From positions 1,488,001 through 1,552,000 of the forward strand of contig OZ241842.1 in assembly GCA_965202675.1 (NCBI GenBank): a DNA stretch of 64,000 nucleotides, written 5' to 3'. Shown one piece after another: positions 16,985 through 24,257 of this stretch. Under the pieces are notes generated by a model. The model made no database searches and was not told the DNA's origin. It worked only from the letters and a program-made list of their open reading frames with translations. This DNA comes from CATQHD01 sp965202675 (lineage in GTDB: Bacteria; Actinomycetota; Acidimicrobiia; Spongiisociales; Spongiisociaceae). The translations under genes were made by a program, and so were the position numbers. Position 1 is the first letter of the stretch. Each line of letters opens with the position of its first letter.

Positions 16985-17259
16985 CGTTGTTCCTCTGCTA
17001 TCGTATAGATGACTCCATCTACAGTAGTTGTAGGCAGGAAGCAATAAGGCCGCAATAGTCTTCAGCCCCAAACCTGGCTACAAAAGGAGTTACCCCACTC
17101 GGATATAGTACCTATCTAAGCATCACAGGTTAGTTCATACCCGAATACGCATTGAAATGCTTCCTCTAAAGTTATACTGTTCTGAAATCATACATCCTCT
17201 TCTGGAGTCAGCTTGAACCTAGGCTCACCTGAGCCCTCGCCTTGCGCATCGCGCCCGGC

Positions 17260-17351
<92 letters not shown>

Positions 17352-17378
17352 CGTCGGCCCTTCACCCTAGCCGAAGGG

Positions 17379-17467
17379 CGGAGGGAGTGGGATTCGAACC
17401 CACGGGACCCGTTGCCGGGCCCACCGGTTTTCAAGACCAGCGCCTTTGTCCGCTCGGCCATCCCTCC
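17379..17467 (-). tRNA. tRNA-Ser(TGA)
   Basis: A class II tRNA: acceptor GGAGGGA pairs with TCCCTCC, the anticodon loop is CTTGAAA (anticodon TGA), the long variable arm is GC-rich, and the T arm is GTGGG-TTCGAAT-CCCAC. It lies 27 nt from the GCT serine tRNA on the same strand, so the two are probably co-transcribed. Confidence 0.95.
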
Positions 17468-17591
17468 GAGAGCCGGCCTCCATGATAGTAAGACTACGAA
17501 CCGAACATCCCCCCCCGGGGCGGGGTTAGGGAGCTGCCGCCCGCGTCCGGGAAGAAACTGCGTTCCCATAGGCGGCGGAAGGCGGGGGCGG

Positions 17592-17682
17592 CGGAGGGGG
17601 TGGGATTCGAACCCACGAGAGGCGGGAAAGCCCCTACGGCATTTCGAGTGCCGCGCACTAGGCCAGACTATGCGACCCCTCC
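17592..17682 (-). tRNA. tRNA-Ser(CGA), overlapping the tadA 3' end
   Basis: A class II tRNA: acceptor GGAGGGG pairs with CCCCTCC, the anticodon arm is CGGCA-CTCGAAA-TGCCG with anticodon CGA, and the T arm is GTGGG-TTCGAAT-CCCAC. The first 25 nt of the tRNA (17658-17682) are also the last codons of tadA on the same strand. Confidence 0.95.
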
Positions 17683-18155
17683 GGCGGGCGGGATTGTACC
17701 CGGCGGCGCCTCGTATCCGCGAAGAAGCCGGACAGCAGGGAGGCGCATTCGGCCTCCCGCACCCCGGCCACCAGGTCGATGCGGTGGTTCAGCCGGCGGT
17801 CCTGGGGAATGTTGTACAGGCTCCACGCCGCCCCCGCCTTGGGATCGGCGGCGCCGTAGACGATCCGCTCCAGCCGCGCCAGCACCGCCGCCCCCGCGCA
17901 CATGGCGCACGGTTCCAGGGTCACCACCAGGGTGAAGCCTTCCAGCCGCCGGTCGCCCCGCCGCCGGGCGGCCGCAGACAGCACCAGCATCTCGGCATGG
18001 GCCGTAGGGTCGTTCCGCTGCTCCCGGCGGTTGCGGTCGGACGCGGCCGCCCGGCCCCCGGGGTCGATCAGCACCGCCCCCACGGGTACATCGCCGTGGC
18101 CGGGGGCCAGCGCCGCCTCGGCCAGAGCCGCCTCCATCCAGGCATCCCAGGTCAT
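17658..18155 (-). CDS. tadA: tRNA-specific adenosine deaminase TadA
   Basis: TadA converts A34 to inosine in tRNA-Arg(ACG). The product from the ATG at 18155 is 165 residues. It has the deaminase zinc site: the catalytic HAEM (H-A-E) and, further on, PCAMCAG (P-C-x-x-C). GDVPVGAVLID opens the domain. Upstream in-frame codons to 18230 lack family similarity. The last residues (PPEGSHSLA) are encoded inside tRNA-Ser(CGA), so the natural C-terminus is dictated by a tRNA sequence. Confidence 0.93.
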   Translation of the reverse strand: MTWDAWMEAALAEAALAPGHGDVPVGAVLIDPGGRAAASDRNRREQRNDPTAHAEMLVLSAAARRRGDRRLEGFTLVVTLEPCAMCAGAAVLARLERIVYGAADPKAGAAWSLYNIPQDRRLNHRIDLVAGVREAECASLLSGFFADTRRRRVQSRPPEGSHSLA

Positions 18156-18245
18156 GGTGGTCAACAGACTACAAGAGGCGCGGGCGGAGCAGCCGTGCGC
18201 CCGCCGTTGAATGGACACCCGCGGCGCCAACCGGCCGCTTGCTCG

Positions 18246-18343
18246 GACCCGGCGCCCCTACGGCACCCGGCGCCTACCGCTTAGGGCTGCTTCCTTCCGG
18301 ACCTGACCCGATTCACGAAGGCCCCGCCGCGTAGGACCCGGCC
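18246..18343 (-). ncRNA. ffs: Signal recognition particle RNA, small bacterial type
   Basis: The minus strand carries the invariant SRP helix 8 core: GGTCAGGTCCGGAAGGAAGC then AGCCCTAAGCG (18308-18278). The flanks pair as expected for a closed hairpin (CCTACG...GGC with GCC...GTAGG). The RNA binds Ffh and targets membrane proteins co-translationally. The ends are estimated from the pairing to within a few bases. Its place between tadA and a serine tRNA is common in actinobacteria. Confidence 0.88.
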
Positions 18344-18519
18344 GTCAACACTGCGCTCCGGCCGCATACCAACGGGATGCCGGCACCCTTCGGCGGGCAT
18401 TCCGCCCCGCATGTAGAGGGTTTCGGGCAACAGGACACCCCTAGCGCCCCGCGTAGCACGGCCTTGCCGGAGTATACAAGCCGTATTAGAACCAGGCCCA
18501 TATAGAATCGGCCCCCTAC

Positions 18520-18609
18520 GGAGGGATCGCATAGTCTGGCCTAGTGCGCACGCCTGGAGAGCGTGTTGGCGCCTACCGCGCCACGTGGGTTCGAATCCCA
18601 CTCCCTCCG
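18520..18609 (+). tRNA. tRNA-Ser(GGA)
   Basis: A class II tRNA on the plus strand: acceptor GGAGGGA pairs with TCCCTCC, the anticodon arm is CACGC-CTGGAGA-GCGTG (anticodon GGA), there is a long variable arm, and the T arm is GTGGG-TTCGAAT-CCCAC. It is the only serine tRNA here on the plus strand. A TATAGAAT -10-like sequence lies at 18501-18508. Confidence 0.95.
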
Positions 18610-18655
18610 CCGCCGGTGACCGCCCCCGGCTCCTTGCCCGCCCGCCGGGTTCCGC

Positions 18656-19342
18656 TCAGGACCTGGTCAGTATCACCCCGTATACGAAGCCGAGCGGCCC
18701 CATCCTCCACAGCGCCGCCGCCCGCAGGGGGGCGACGCCCTGCAGGGAGGCGGCGGAGTAGAGCTGTTCGGGCGGCGGCAGCTTGTCGAGGGACCTATGC
18801 AGGTAGCGGTACTCGGCCGATGCTCCGATCGTAAAACCGGCCGCCGGAACGACCGCCGCCGAGCCGAGGCGGTGGAGGGTTGCCGCCGCCTTCCCTCTGG
18901 GGCGGGCCAGGTCGACGACGCCGGCCGCCCCGCCCGGCCGCAGCACCCGGGCGACCTCGGCCAGGGTCTCGCCCACCGAGTCGAGGTTGCGGAACACGTA
19001 GGCCGAGAAGACCGCCTCGAAGGTCCGGTCGGCGAACGGCAGGGCCTCCCCCCTTCCGACCGCCCGCATCGGCATGGGGTTGAGCGCCAGCATCCGGGGC
19101 GACGGGTCGAGGGCCGCCGCCGGGCGGGCGCCGAACAGCGGGTGGGCGGCGCCGGTCCCGGAGCCGAGGTCCAACAGCCGCCCCGGGGGGAGCCGCTCCG
19201 CCACCGACCGGCGCCACGCCTGGTCCCTCCCGAAGGAGAGCACCCGGTTGAGGCGGTCGTAGCGGTGGGCGATCTTGGCGAAAACGGCGTCGGGTTCGAG
19301 GTCGGAAGGGCCGGGGGCGGGAGGGTCGGGGCCGGGGTTCAT
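18656..19342 (-). CDS. UbiE/MenG-type SAM methyltransferase
   Basis: A class I SAM-dependent methyltransferase of 228 residues. It has FAKIAHRYDRLNRVLSFG at the start, motif I LLDLGSGTGAAHPL, then RGEALPFADRTFEAVFSAYVFRN and ARVLRPGGAAGVVDLARP, matching the UbiE/MenG family, which methylates demethylmenaquinone or related quinones. The ATG at 19342 overlaps the serS stop (ATGA), so it is co-translated with serS. The exact substrate is an inference; a geranylgeranyl-reductase-family gene at 34935-36152 would fit menaquinone metabolism. Confidence 0.82.
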   Translation of the reverse strand: MNPGPDPPAPGPSDLEPDAVFAKIAHRYDRLNRVLSFGRDQAWRRSVAERLPPGRLLDLGSGTGAAHPLFGARPAAALDPSPRMLALNPMPMRAVGRGEALPFADRTFEAVFSAYVFRNLDSVGETLAEVARVLRPGGAAGVVDLARPRGKAAATLHRLGSAAVVPAAGFTIGASAEYRYLHRSLDKLPPPEQLYSAASLQGVAPLRAAALWRMGPLGFVYGVILTRS

Positions 19343-20592
19343 CCGACCCGATCGAACCCCGCATAGGGCCGCAGGGCCTCGGGAACCACGAAGGAACCGT
19401 CCTCCTGCTGGTGGTTCTCCAGCAGGGCGATGAGCAGGCGGCCTATCGCCGCCGCCGTCCCGTTGAGGGTGTGCACCAGCCGGTTGCCGTCCTCGGACCG
19501 GTACCGGATGCGCAGACGGCGGCTCTGGAAATCGGTGGTATTGGAACAGGAGGTGATCTCCCGGTAGCGCCCCTGCGAGGGAATCCACGCCTCGAGGTCG
19601 TACTTCTTGGCGGCCGAAGCCCCCAGGTCCCCGGCCGCAACGTTCACCACCCGGTAGGGGATCTCGAGCCGCCGAACGATCTCCTCTTCGTAGGACAGCA
19701 GCACCTCGTGCTCCTCCCAGGACCGCTCCGGGGCGCAGAAGGAGAACATTTCCACCTTGTCGAACTGATGCACCCGGAATATCCCGGCGGTGTCCTTGCC
19801 GGCCGCCCCCGCCTCCCGGCGGAAGCAGCTGGAGAATCCGGCGTAACGGATGGGCAGGTCGGCCTCTTCGAGGATTTCATCGCCGTGGAAGGCGGCCAGA
19901 GCTACCTCGGAGGTGCCGATCAGGTACAGGCCGTCCTCGGGCAGCTCGTACACCTGCTGGTCGTCGTCCGGGAAAAAACCGGTTCCGAACAGGGCGTGCT
20001 CGCGCACCAGCACCGGAGGGAGAACCGGAACGAAGCCCTTGCCGGCCAGGAAATCGAGCACCATGCGCACCAACCCGAGCTCGAGGATCACCGCCGGGCC
20101 CGTCAGGTAACCGAACCGGGCTCCGGACACCTTGGCCGCCCGCTCCATGTCGATCATCCCCAGGGCGGCGCCCAGCTCGCGATGGTCCTTGGGGGGGTAT
20201 CCGCGCTCGGCGGCATCCCCCCAGCGCCTGATCTCGAGGCTGTCCTCTTCGGTGCGCCCCTCGGCCGCCGACGGGTGGGCCAGGTTGGGCACCCGCACCC
20301 ACATCTCCTCGAACTGCTCGTCGAGGCCGTCGGCCCGGGCCAGCCTCTCCCGATAGCCGGCCGCCAGCTCCGACGCCCTGTCGATAGCATCTCGGCGGGA
20401 ATCGCTCCGGAGCCGGGAGATCTCCCGGCCCAGCCGCCGCTGCTCGGCCCGCATCTCCTCGGCCTCGGCCCGCACCCGGCGGCGCTCCCCGTCGACCGCC
20501 GCCATCTCCTCCACGTCGAGGGCCAGGCCGCGCCGGGAGAGGGCGGCCTTCAACCGGGCGGGGTCGTCCCTGAGGATGGAGATGTCGATCAT
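19339..20592 (-). CDS. serS: Seryl-tRNA synthetase
   Basis: SerRS charges serine tRNAs. The 417 residues comprise an N-terminal coiled-coil arm (residues about 25-100, rich in R/E/A) that reads the long variable arm of tRNA-Ser, and a class II catalytic core: motif 2 GFSSCFRREAGAAGKDTAGI, FDKVEMFSFC, and motif 3 NGTAAAIGRLLIALLENHQ. It lies within 3 kb of four serine tRNA genes covering four anticodons. Confidence 0.97.
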   Translation of the reverse strand: MIDISILRDDPARLKAALSRRGLALDVEEMAAVDGERRRVRAEAEEMRAEQRRLGREISRLRSDSRRDAIDRASELAAGYRERLARADGLDEQFEEMWVRVPNLAHPSAAEGRTEEDSLEIRRWGDAAERGYPPKDHRELGAALGMIDMERAAKVSGARFGYLTGPAVILELGLVRMVLDFLAGKGFVPVLPPVLVREHALFGTGFFPDDDQQVYELPEDGLYLIGTSEVALAAFHGDEILEEADLPIRYAGFSSCFRREAGAAGKDTAGIFRVHQFDKVEMFSFCAPERSWEEHEVLLSYEEEIVRRLEIPYRVVNVAAGDLGASAAKKYDLEAWIPSQGRYREITSCSNTTDFQSRRLRIRYRSEDGNRLVHTLNGTAAAIGRLLIALLENHQQEDGSFVVPEALRPYAGFDRVG

Positions 20593-20611
20593 GGCCGTCC
20601 ATGCTACCGGG

Positions 20612-21634
20612 TCAGCGGGGGTTGATCCTTATCTCGGACTCCCATACGTTGTCCTCGATGTCCAGGTCGTCCTCTACCACGGTCAGGTTGAAGGCGAGGA
20701 GATACTCGGCGCCGGGGTCCACCGCCTCAACGCCGAAGGTAACCGTGCCGATCTCGCCCGGGGCGAGGTCGAGGAGGCCGCTGTCCTGGGTGGAAAGGGC
20801 CTGGCCGGAGACATCGCGCAGGCTTACCGAAACCGTCAGGCCCTTCTGGGCTATGTTGCCCCGGTTTCCGATCACCGCGCTGAAGCGCAGCTGGTCGGCG
20901 GCGGGGAGAATGATCTCCCCCTCCTCCCCCACCCCGCCGGTGGGCAGCGGTTCGAACACCACCTGCAGGATGGCGACATCCCGCCGGATGCCCATCTCGG
21001 TGCTGCTGCGAATCGCCAGGGCCAACCCTTCCCCGTTCATCAGCGCCCTCTGGTGGCTGATGAAGGAGATGGCCGGAAAGTCGCTGATGGTGACGTCGAG
21101 GTCATCGATCATCATCTCGGCCCGTTCCAGGAAGCCGGCATAGATAAGATCGCCCACCCGCAGCTGCACGATGGCACCGCCCAGCCTTTCGACCGGAGCG
21201 GTGCTGGTCGGCTGGTCGGCCACCTCGATTATGGCGATCTGGAACTCGGCCAGTCCGGTCTGCCAGGAATCGAAGGCCAAGTCGAGCATCTCACGGACGG
21301 CAGCCGCCGAATCCGGGGATTCCATCCCGTCCAGCCCGGCCGCATGGAGGGCCATCTGGGAGGCCAGCCGATCCATCAGCACCACGAAGTCGTCCCGCCT
21401 GACGGTGCGCAGCTCGGTGCTGATCAATCGGCTGAATCCCCTCGCCGCCTGATCGGCCTCCAGAGCCAGCGTCCGCGAGCCGTCGAAGAAAGCAGTGAGG
21501 CGGCGGGTCTCGGTCCTCTGCCCGTTGACCAGCAGGGCGGTGGCGGCGACCGCCGTCAGTACGACGGCCAGCAACCACCACCACACCGCCCGCCGCCGCC
21601 CCCGCGGCCGGTAACTGCTGTAACCGATAGACAA
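20612..21634 (-). CDS. Membrane-anchored protein of unknown function
   Basis: A 340-residue protein starting at TTG with AAGGAGG 9 nt upstream. A basic N-terminus (RPRGRRRA) is followed by one transmembrane helix (about residues 17-37), giving an N-in, C-out topology. The extracytoplasmic part has a helical region (about 40-165) and a C-terminal beta domain (about 230-335) with LRFSAVIGNRGNIAQKGLTV and GEIGTVTFGVEAVDPG, resembling CARDB/Ig-like folds. I do not recognise a specific family. Confidence 0.7.
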   Translation of the reverse strand: MSIGYSSYRPRGRRRAVWWWLLAVVLTAVAATALLVNGQRTETRRLTAFFDGSRTLALEADQAARGFSRLISTELRTVRRDDFVVLMDRLASQMALHAAGLDGMESPDSAAAVREMLDLAFDSWQTGLAEFQIAIIEVADQPTSTAPVERLGGAIVQLRVGDLIYAGFLERAEMMIDDLDVTISDFPAISFISHQRALMNGEGLALAIRSSTEMGIRRDVAILQVVFEPLPTGGVGEEGEIILPAADQLRFSAVIGNRGNIAQKGLTVSVSLRDVSGQALSTQDSGLLDLAPGEIGTVTFGVEAVDPGAEYLLAFNLTVVEDDLDIEDNVWESEIRINPR

Positions 21635-21730
21635 AAGCGGCGGCCTCCTTGCTGGATCAGGCCGACGGCATGGACGCCGGAGGCGCGGCGCGAGGCCGGA
21701 AACAGTGGGCGTCGGGCATCCTCCAAGCCT

Positions 21731-22260
21731 AAATCATGGAAATGACAAAAAAATCGGGCCGGATCCCCCGCAAGGGTATTGACCTTGTCGCACATATACC
21801 GGATAATGAAGAAGCCAAAGCACCTCCGGTCGGCAGGCGCCGCAGACCGAGACAGGGATCATCTTCCGAACGCGACCCTGCCGGGTACTGACCGAACGCG
21901 TCCGGACCCATGGTGGCGGCGGTGGGGGCCGGGCCCGCGAAGCGGGGCGCTGGGGGCGGCGTTTTTCGCGTTCTTGCCGGGTCTTGGGGTGGAATAGGGG
22001 CTTGACCAGGGGTTCGCAAGAAACGGGTTCGGCGGGTTCGCAAGAAACGGGTTCGGAGAGGTTCGCAGGAAAACGGGTTCGGGTGGACGCGGTGTTGGTG
22101 GTTTCTCTGTGGGACGACCGAGGGTAGAGGATGCGCGGACAGGGGATGCCATCGCAGTTCCGTCGGCGGGCGCAGCGCCCTGCCGCTCCGTGCTCATCGG
22201 GCAGACCGTCCAACAGTTGCTTGCGCCGGACACCTTCCGGCAACCTATCCGCGCATCCTC
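21731..22260 (+). repeat. Dispersed intergenic element, family A, copy 1
   Basis: This stretch aligns along its whole length with the reverse complement of 33036-33520. Conserved blocks in order: ATGGAAATGACAAAAAAATC-like start, a TTGACC-17nt-GATAAT promoter, the block CAGACCGAGACAGGGATCAT, a hairpin CCCGC-GAA-GCGGG at 21934-21946, TTTTTCGCGTTCTTGCCGGG, CTTGACCAGGGG, then about three tandem 24-bp units (22009-22083), and a final block GGGCGCAGCGCCCTG. The copies differ by scattered substitutions and small indels. No convincing protein is conserved. The whole gap 21635-22448 has no other feature I can support. Confidence 0.8.
21779..21807 (+). promoter_or_regulatory. Promoter inside family A copy 1
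   Basis: TTGACC (21779-21784) and GATAAT (21802-21807) are separated by exactly 17 nt. The same positions in copy 2 read TTGACT and TATCAA with the same spacing, so the promoter is conserved between copies although the spacer sequence differs. Confidence 0.65.
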
Positions 22261-22448
22261 CAACTATCCGGCGGCTGCTGCGAACCCGGGAGCTTGTTCG
22301 TGTACGCGGCGTCGACGCCAACTGGATGCCGCCCCTATGGGCCTACGGAACTCCCCGGACGGATCCCCCGGAACATCCAATACGGAGAGTCGATGCCCCC
22401 AACCGCAGAATCCCGCGCAAGCCGCCCGAACCCTGTCCGGGGAGGGGG

Positions 22449-23438
22449 TCAGGCGGGCGGGAACGGGAGCTGGAGCCAGGCGGGAATATGGGAGGTTTCT
22501 ATCGACTCGACCCACTTCACCCACCAGAATCCGCGCCGTCCGGGGGCCGCGATCCGGGCGGGGAAGCCGTGGCCGGAGCTGAGAGGGGCGCCGCCCAACT
22601 CGAAGACCAGCCAGAGCCGGTCGGCGTCCCTGGCCGGGAAGCGGCGGGTGTACCCGGTAACCGAACGCACCGCGATGGAGGCGGCGTCCGGCTCGCCGAG
22701 CAGGCGGTCCAACCTCACCCCGCTCCATTCCTGGGTGGAGTACCAGCCGGAGGTGCAGTCGAGGGTGGCCGTGATCGTTTCCCTCGGCAGCGCAGCCAGC
22801 TCCTCCGGCCCGAAGCGGCGGCCCTGCACCATCACCTCCATTCGGTCGAGGAGGGGCGGCGAGTCCAGGAACCACTGGGTGACCGGCATGGCCGACGGGT
22901 TCATGCTCCCCCGCTCATGCGAACCCGTGAAGCGGCGTTCGCCGCCCGGCCACCCCAGTCCGCCCGCCGCCGACTCCCACCCCGCCAGGACCAAGCCGGC
23001 CCCGGCGGCAAAGGCGGCGGACCGGATCAGATTGCGCCTGGTCAGATCGGCAGCCCGCGGGCGGACGGGGTGGCGCCGGTAGTGGAGCACCGCCAGAACG
23101 GCCGACAGCACCGCGGCGCCGATGTGGATCTGCATCATGCCGAGCGGACCGACCCTTGACACCGTTCCGGTCATCTGCGCCAAGCCCGACCCGATGGTTG
23201 CTGCAACGGCCGCCGTCAAGGCCATCGACAGCACCGCCCCGCCCCGGCCGGCGCGGCGCAGACCGGACGCGGCGATCCGGGACTTCCAGGGTATGAGCAG
23301 GAGAAAACACACGCCGACAGCCCCGTGGGCGACCGCGGCAACCCTTGCCCAAGCCGTCCCCATACCCTGCACTGCCAGACCGGAGGCCAGGGCGAGGGCG
23401 AGCAACCCGATCAGGGCCAGGTTTGTATAGCGCTTCAC
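22449..23438 (-). CDS. Membrane-fused molybdopterin-domain oxidoreductase
   Basis: A 329-residue two-part protein. Residues 1-155 hold about five hydrophobic helices with histidines at 38, 105 and 119, suggesting a cytochrome-b-like haem domain. Residues about 180-325 resemble the sulfite-oxidase/YedY molybdopterin fold: MEVMVQGRRFGPEELAAL, LPRETITATLDCTSGWYS with Cys228 where the molybdenum-ligand cysteine is expected, and EWSGVRLDRLL. By analogy it would pass electrons between the membrane and a periplasm-side substrate; the reaction is unknown. The start is GTG at 23438. Confidence 0.75.
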   Translation of the reverse strand: MKRYTNLALIGLLALALASGLAVQGMGTAWARVAAVAHGAVGVCFLLLIPWKSRIAASGLRRAGRGGAVLSMALTAAVAATIGSGLAQMTGTVSRVGPLGMMQIHIGAAVLSAVLAVLHYRRHPVRPRAADLTRRNLIRSAAFAAGAGLVLAGWESAAGGLGWPGGERRFTGSHERGSMNPSAMPVTQWFLDSPPLLDRMEVMVQGRRFGPEELAALPRETITATLDCTSGWYSTQEWSGVRLDRLLGEPDAASIAVRSVTGYTRRFPARDADRLWLVFELGGAPLSSGHGFPARIAAPGRRGFWWVKWVESIETSHIPAWLQLPFPPA

Positions 23439-23715
23439 AGCTCCATGCCCTTCGGACCTCTATATGCAGGAGGGACGGGCGGGCGGTTGGGCGCCGGGTT
23501 CCGGTGAGCCGTCATGGCCGAGGGGCTTTCTCCAACGCCGCGGCGAGGTCGTCCGGCGCCTCGGCCTTCGTCGGTCGGGATTCCATACGGCCAGCCTATG
23601 CGGGCCGGGCCGTTACCGGCCGCAGGGGAGCCGCAATGGGCCGGGCAGGCAAGATCGAAGACCACGGCCGACAGGAGGTGCGCATGTCTCTGGCGCTGGT
23701 ACAATGCGCCGTCCC

Positions 23716-23801
23716 GGGCGAGTGGCGGAATTTGGTAGACGCGCTGGGTTCAGGACCCAGTGAGCATTTAGCTCGTGGAGGTTCGAGTCCTCTCTCGCCC
23801 A
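23716..23801 (+). tRNA. tRNA-Leu(CAG)
   Basis: A class II tRNA: acceptor GGGCGAG pairs with CTCGCCC, the anticodon arm is CTGGG-TTCAGGA-CCCAG (anticodon CAG), there is a variable arm, and the T arm is GGAGG-TTCGAGT-CCTCT. A TACAAT -10-like hexamer lies at 23700-23705, about 11 nt before the gene. CCA is not encoded. Confidence 0.95.
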
Positions 23802-23814
23802 CCGTCCGCCCGCG

Positions 23815-24171
23815 CTACTCGGTGCGCAGCAGCCATACGTACGCCGAGCCCGCCGCCGGAACGACGGCGAAGAGCAGGGGCAGGTACCAGTCCCCCGGAA
23901 TGGCGCCGGCGGCGATCAGCGCGGCCAACGTAATGTCAGCGGCGATGTTGATCAGCAACAACGTCATGGTCAGTTTCTTCAGCCGCTTCGAAACCGGCCC
24001 CGACCCGGTAACCGCAACCAAGAGCAAGACGGCGGCGGCCGGATGCACGATCACGGTCGGGATGCGCTCCCACAAACCGCCGTCGGCGAACAGGCCGACC
24101 AAGGCGGTCACCGCCGCAAACAACAGATGGACGACGGCCAGCACCGTCATCAGGGGGCGGATGAGCTTCAT
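23815..24171 (-). CDS. Small four-helix membrane protein, unknown function
   Basis: From the ATG at 24171 (preceded by GGAGAGGG) the product is 118 residues and almost entirely hydrophobic, with four predicted transmembrane segments. A TTG eight codons upstream is less likely because it lacks a better ribosome site. No motif points to a function. It is divergent from the amidohydrolase gene at 24258. Confidence 0.65.
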   Translation of the reverse strand: MKLIRPLMTVLAVVHLLFAAVTALVGLFADGGLWERIPTVIVHPAAAVLLLVAVTGSGPVSKRLKKLTMTLLLINIAADITLAALIAAGAIPGDWYLPLLFAVVPAAGSAYVWLLRTE

Positions 24172-24257
24172 ATCCCTCTCCTTCTCCTTCGACAAATATC
24201 CTATCCCTCCGGGCGGGCAAATGCGCCCGCAGACTCCGAATCCAGGAAGGGGCGCCG

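Noticed and set aside
18345..18519. Possible second noncoding RNA between the SRP RNA and tRNA-Ser(GGA)
   Set aside because: A minus-strand TATACT (18476-18471) exists, but no -35 or conserved structure; it may simply be an SRP precursor promoter.
21734..22321. 195-codon minus-strand frame in family A copy 1 with partial similarity to a frame in copy 2
   Set aside because: Similarity follows from the shared nucleotide repeat; the frame is not kept throughout and the composition is Arg/Pro low complexity.
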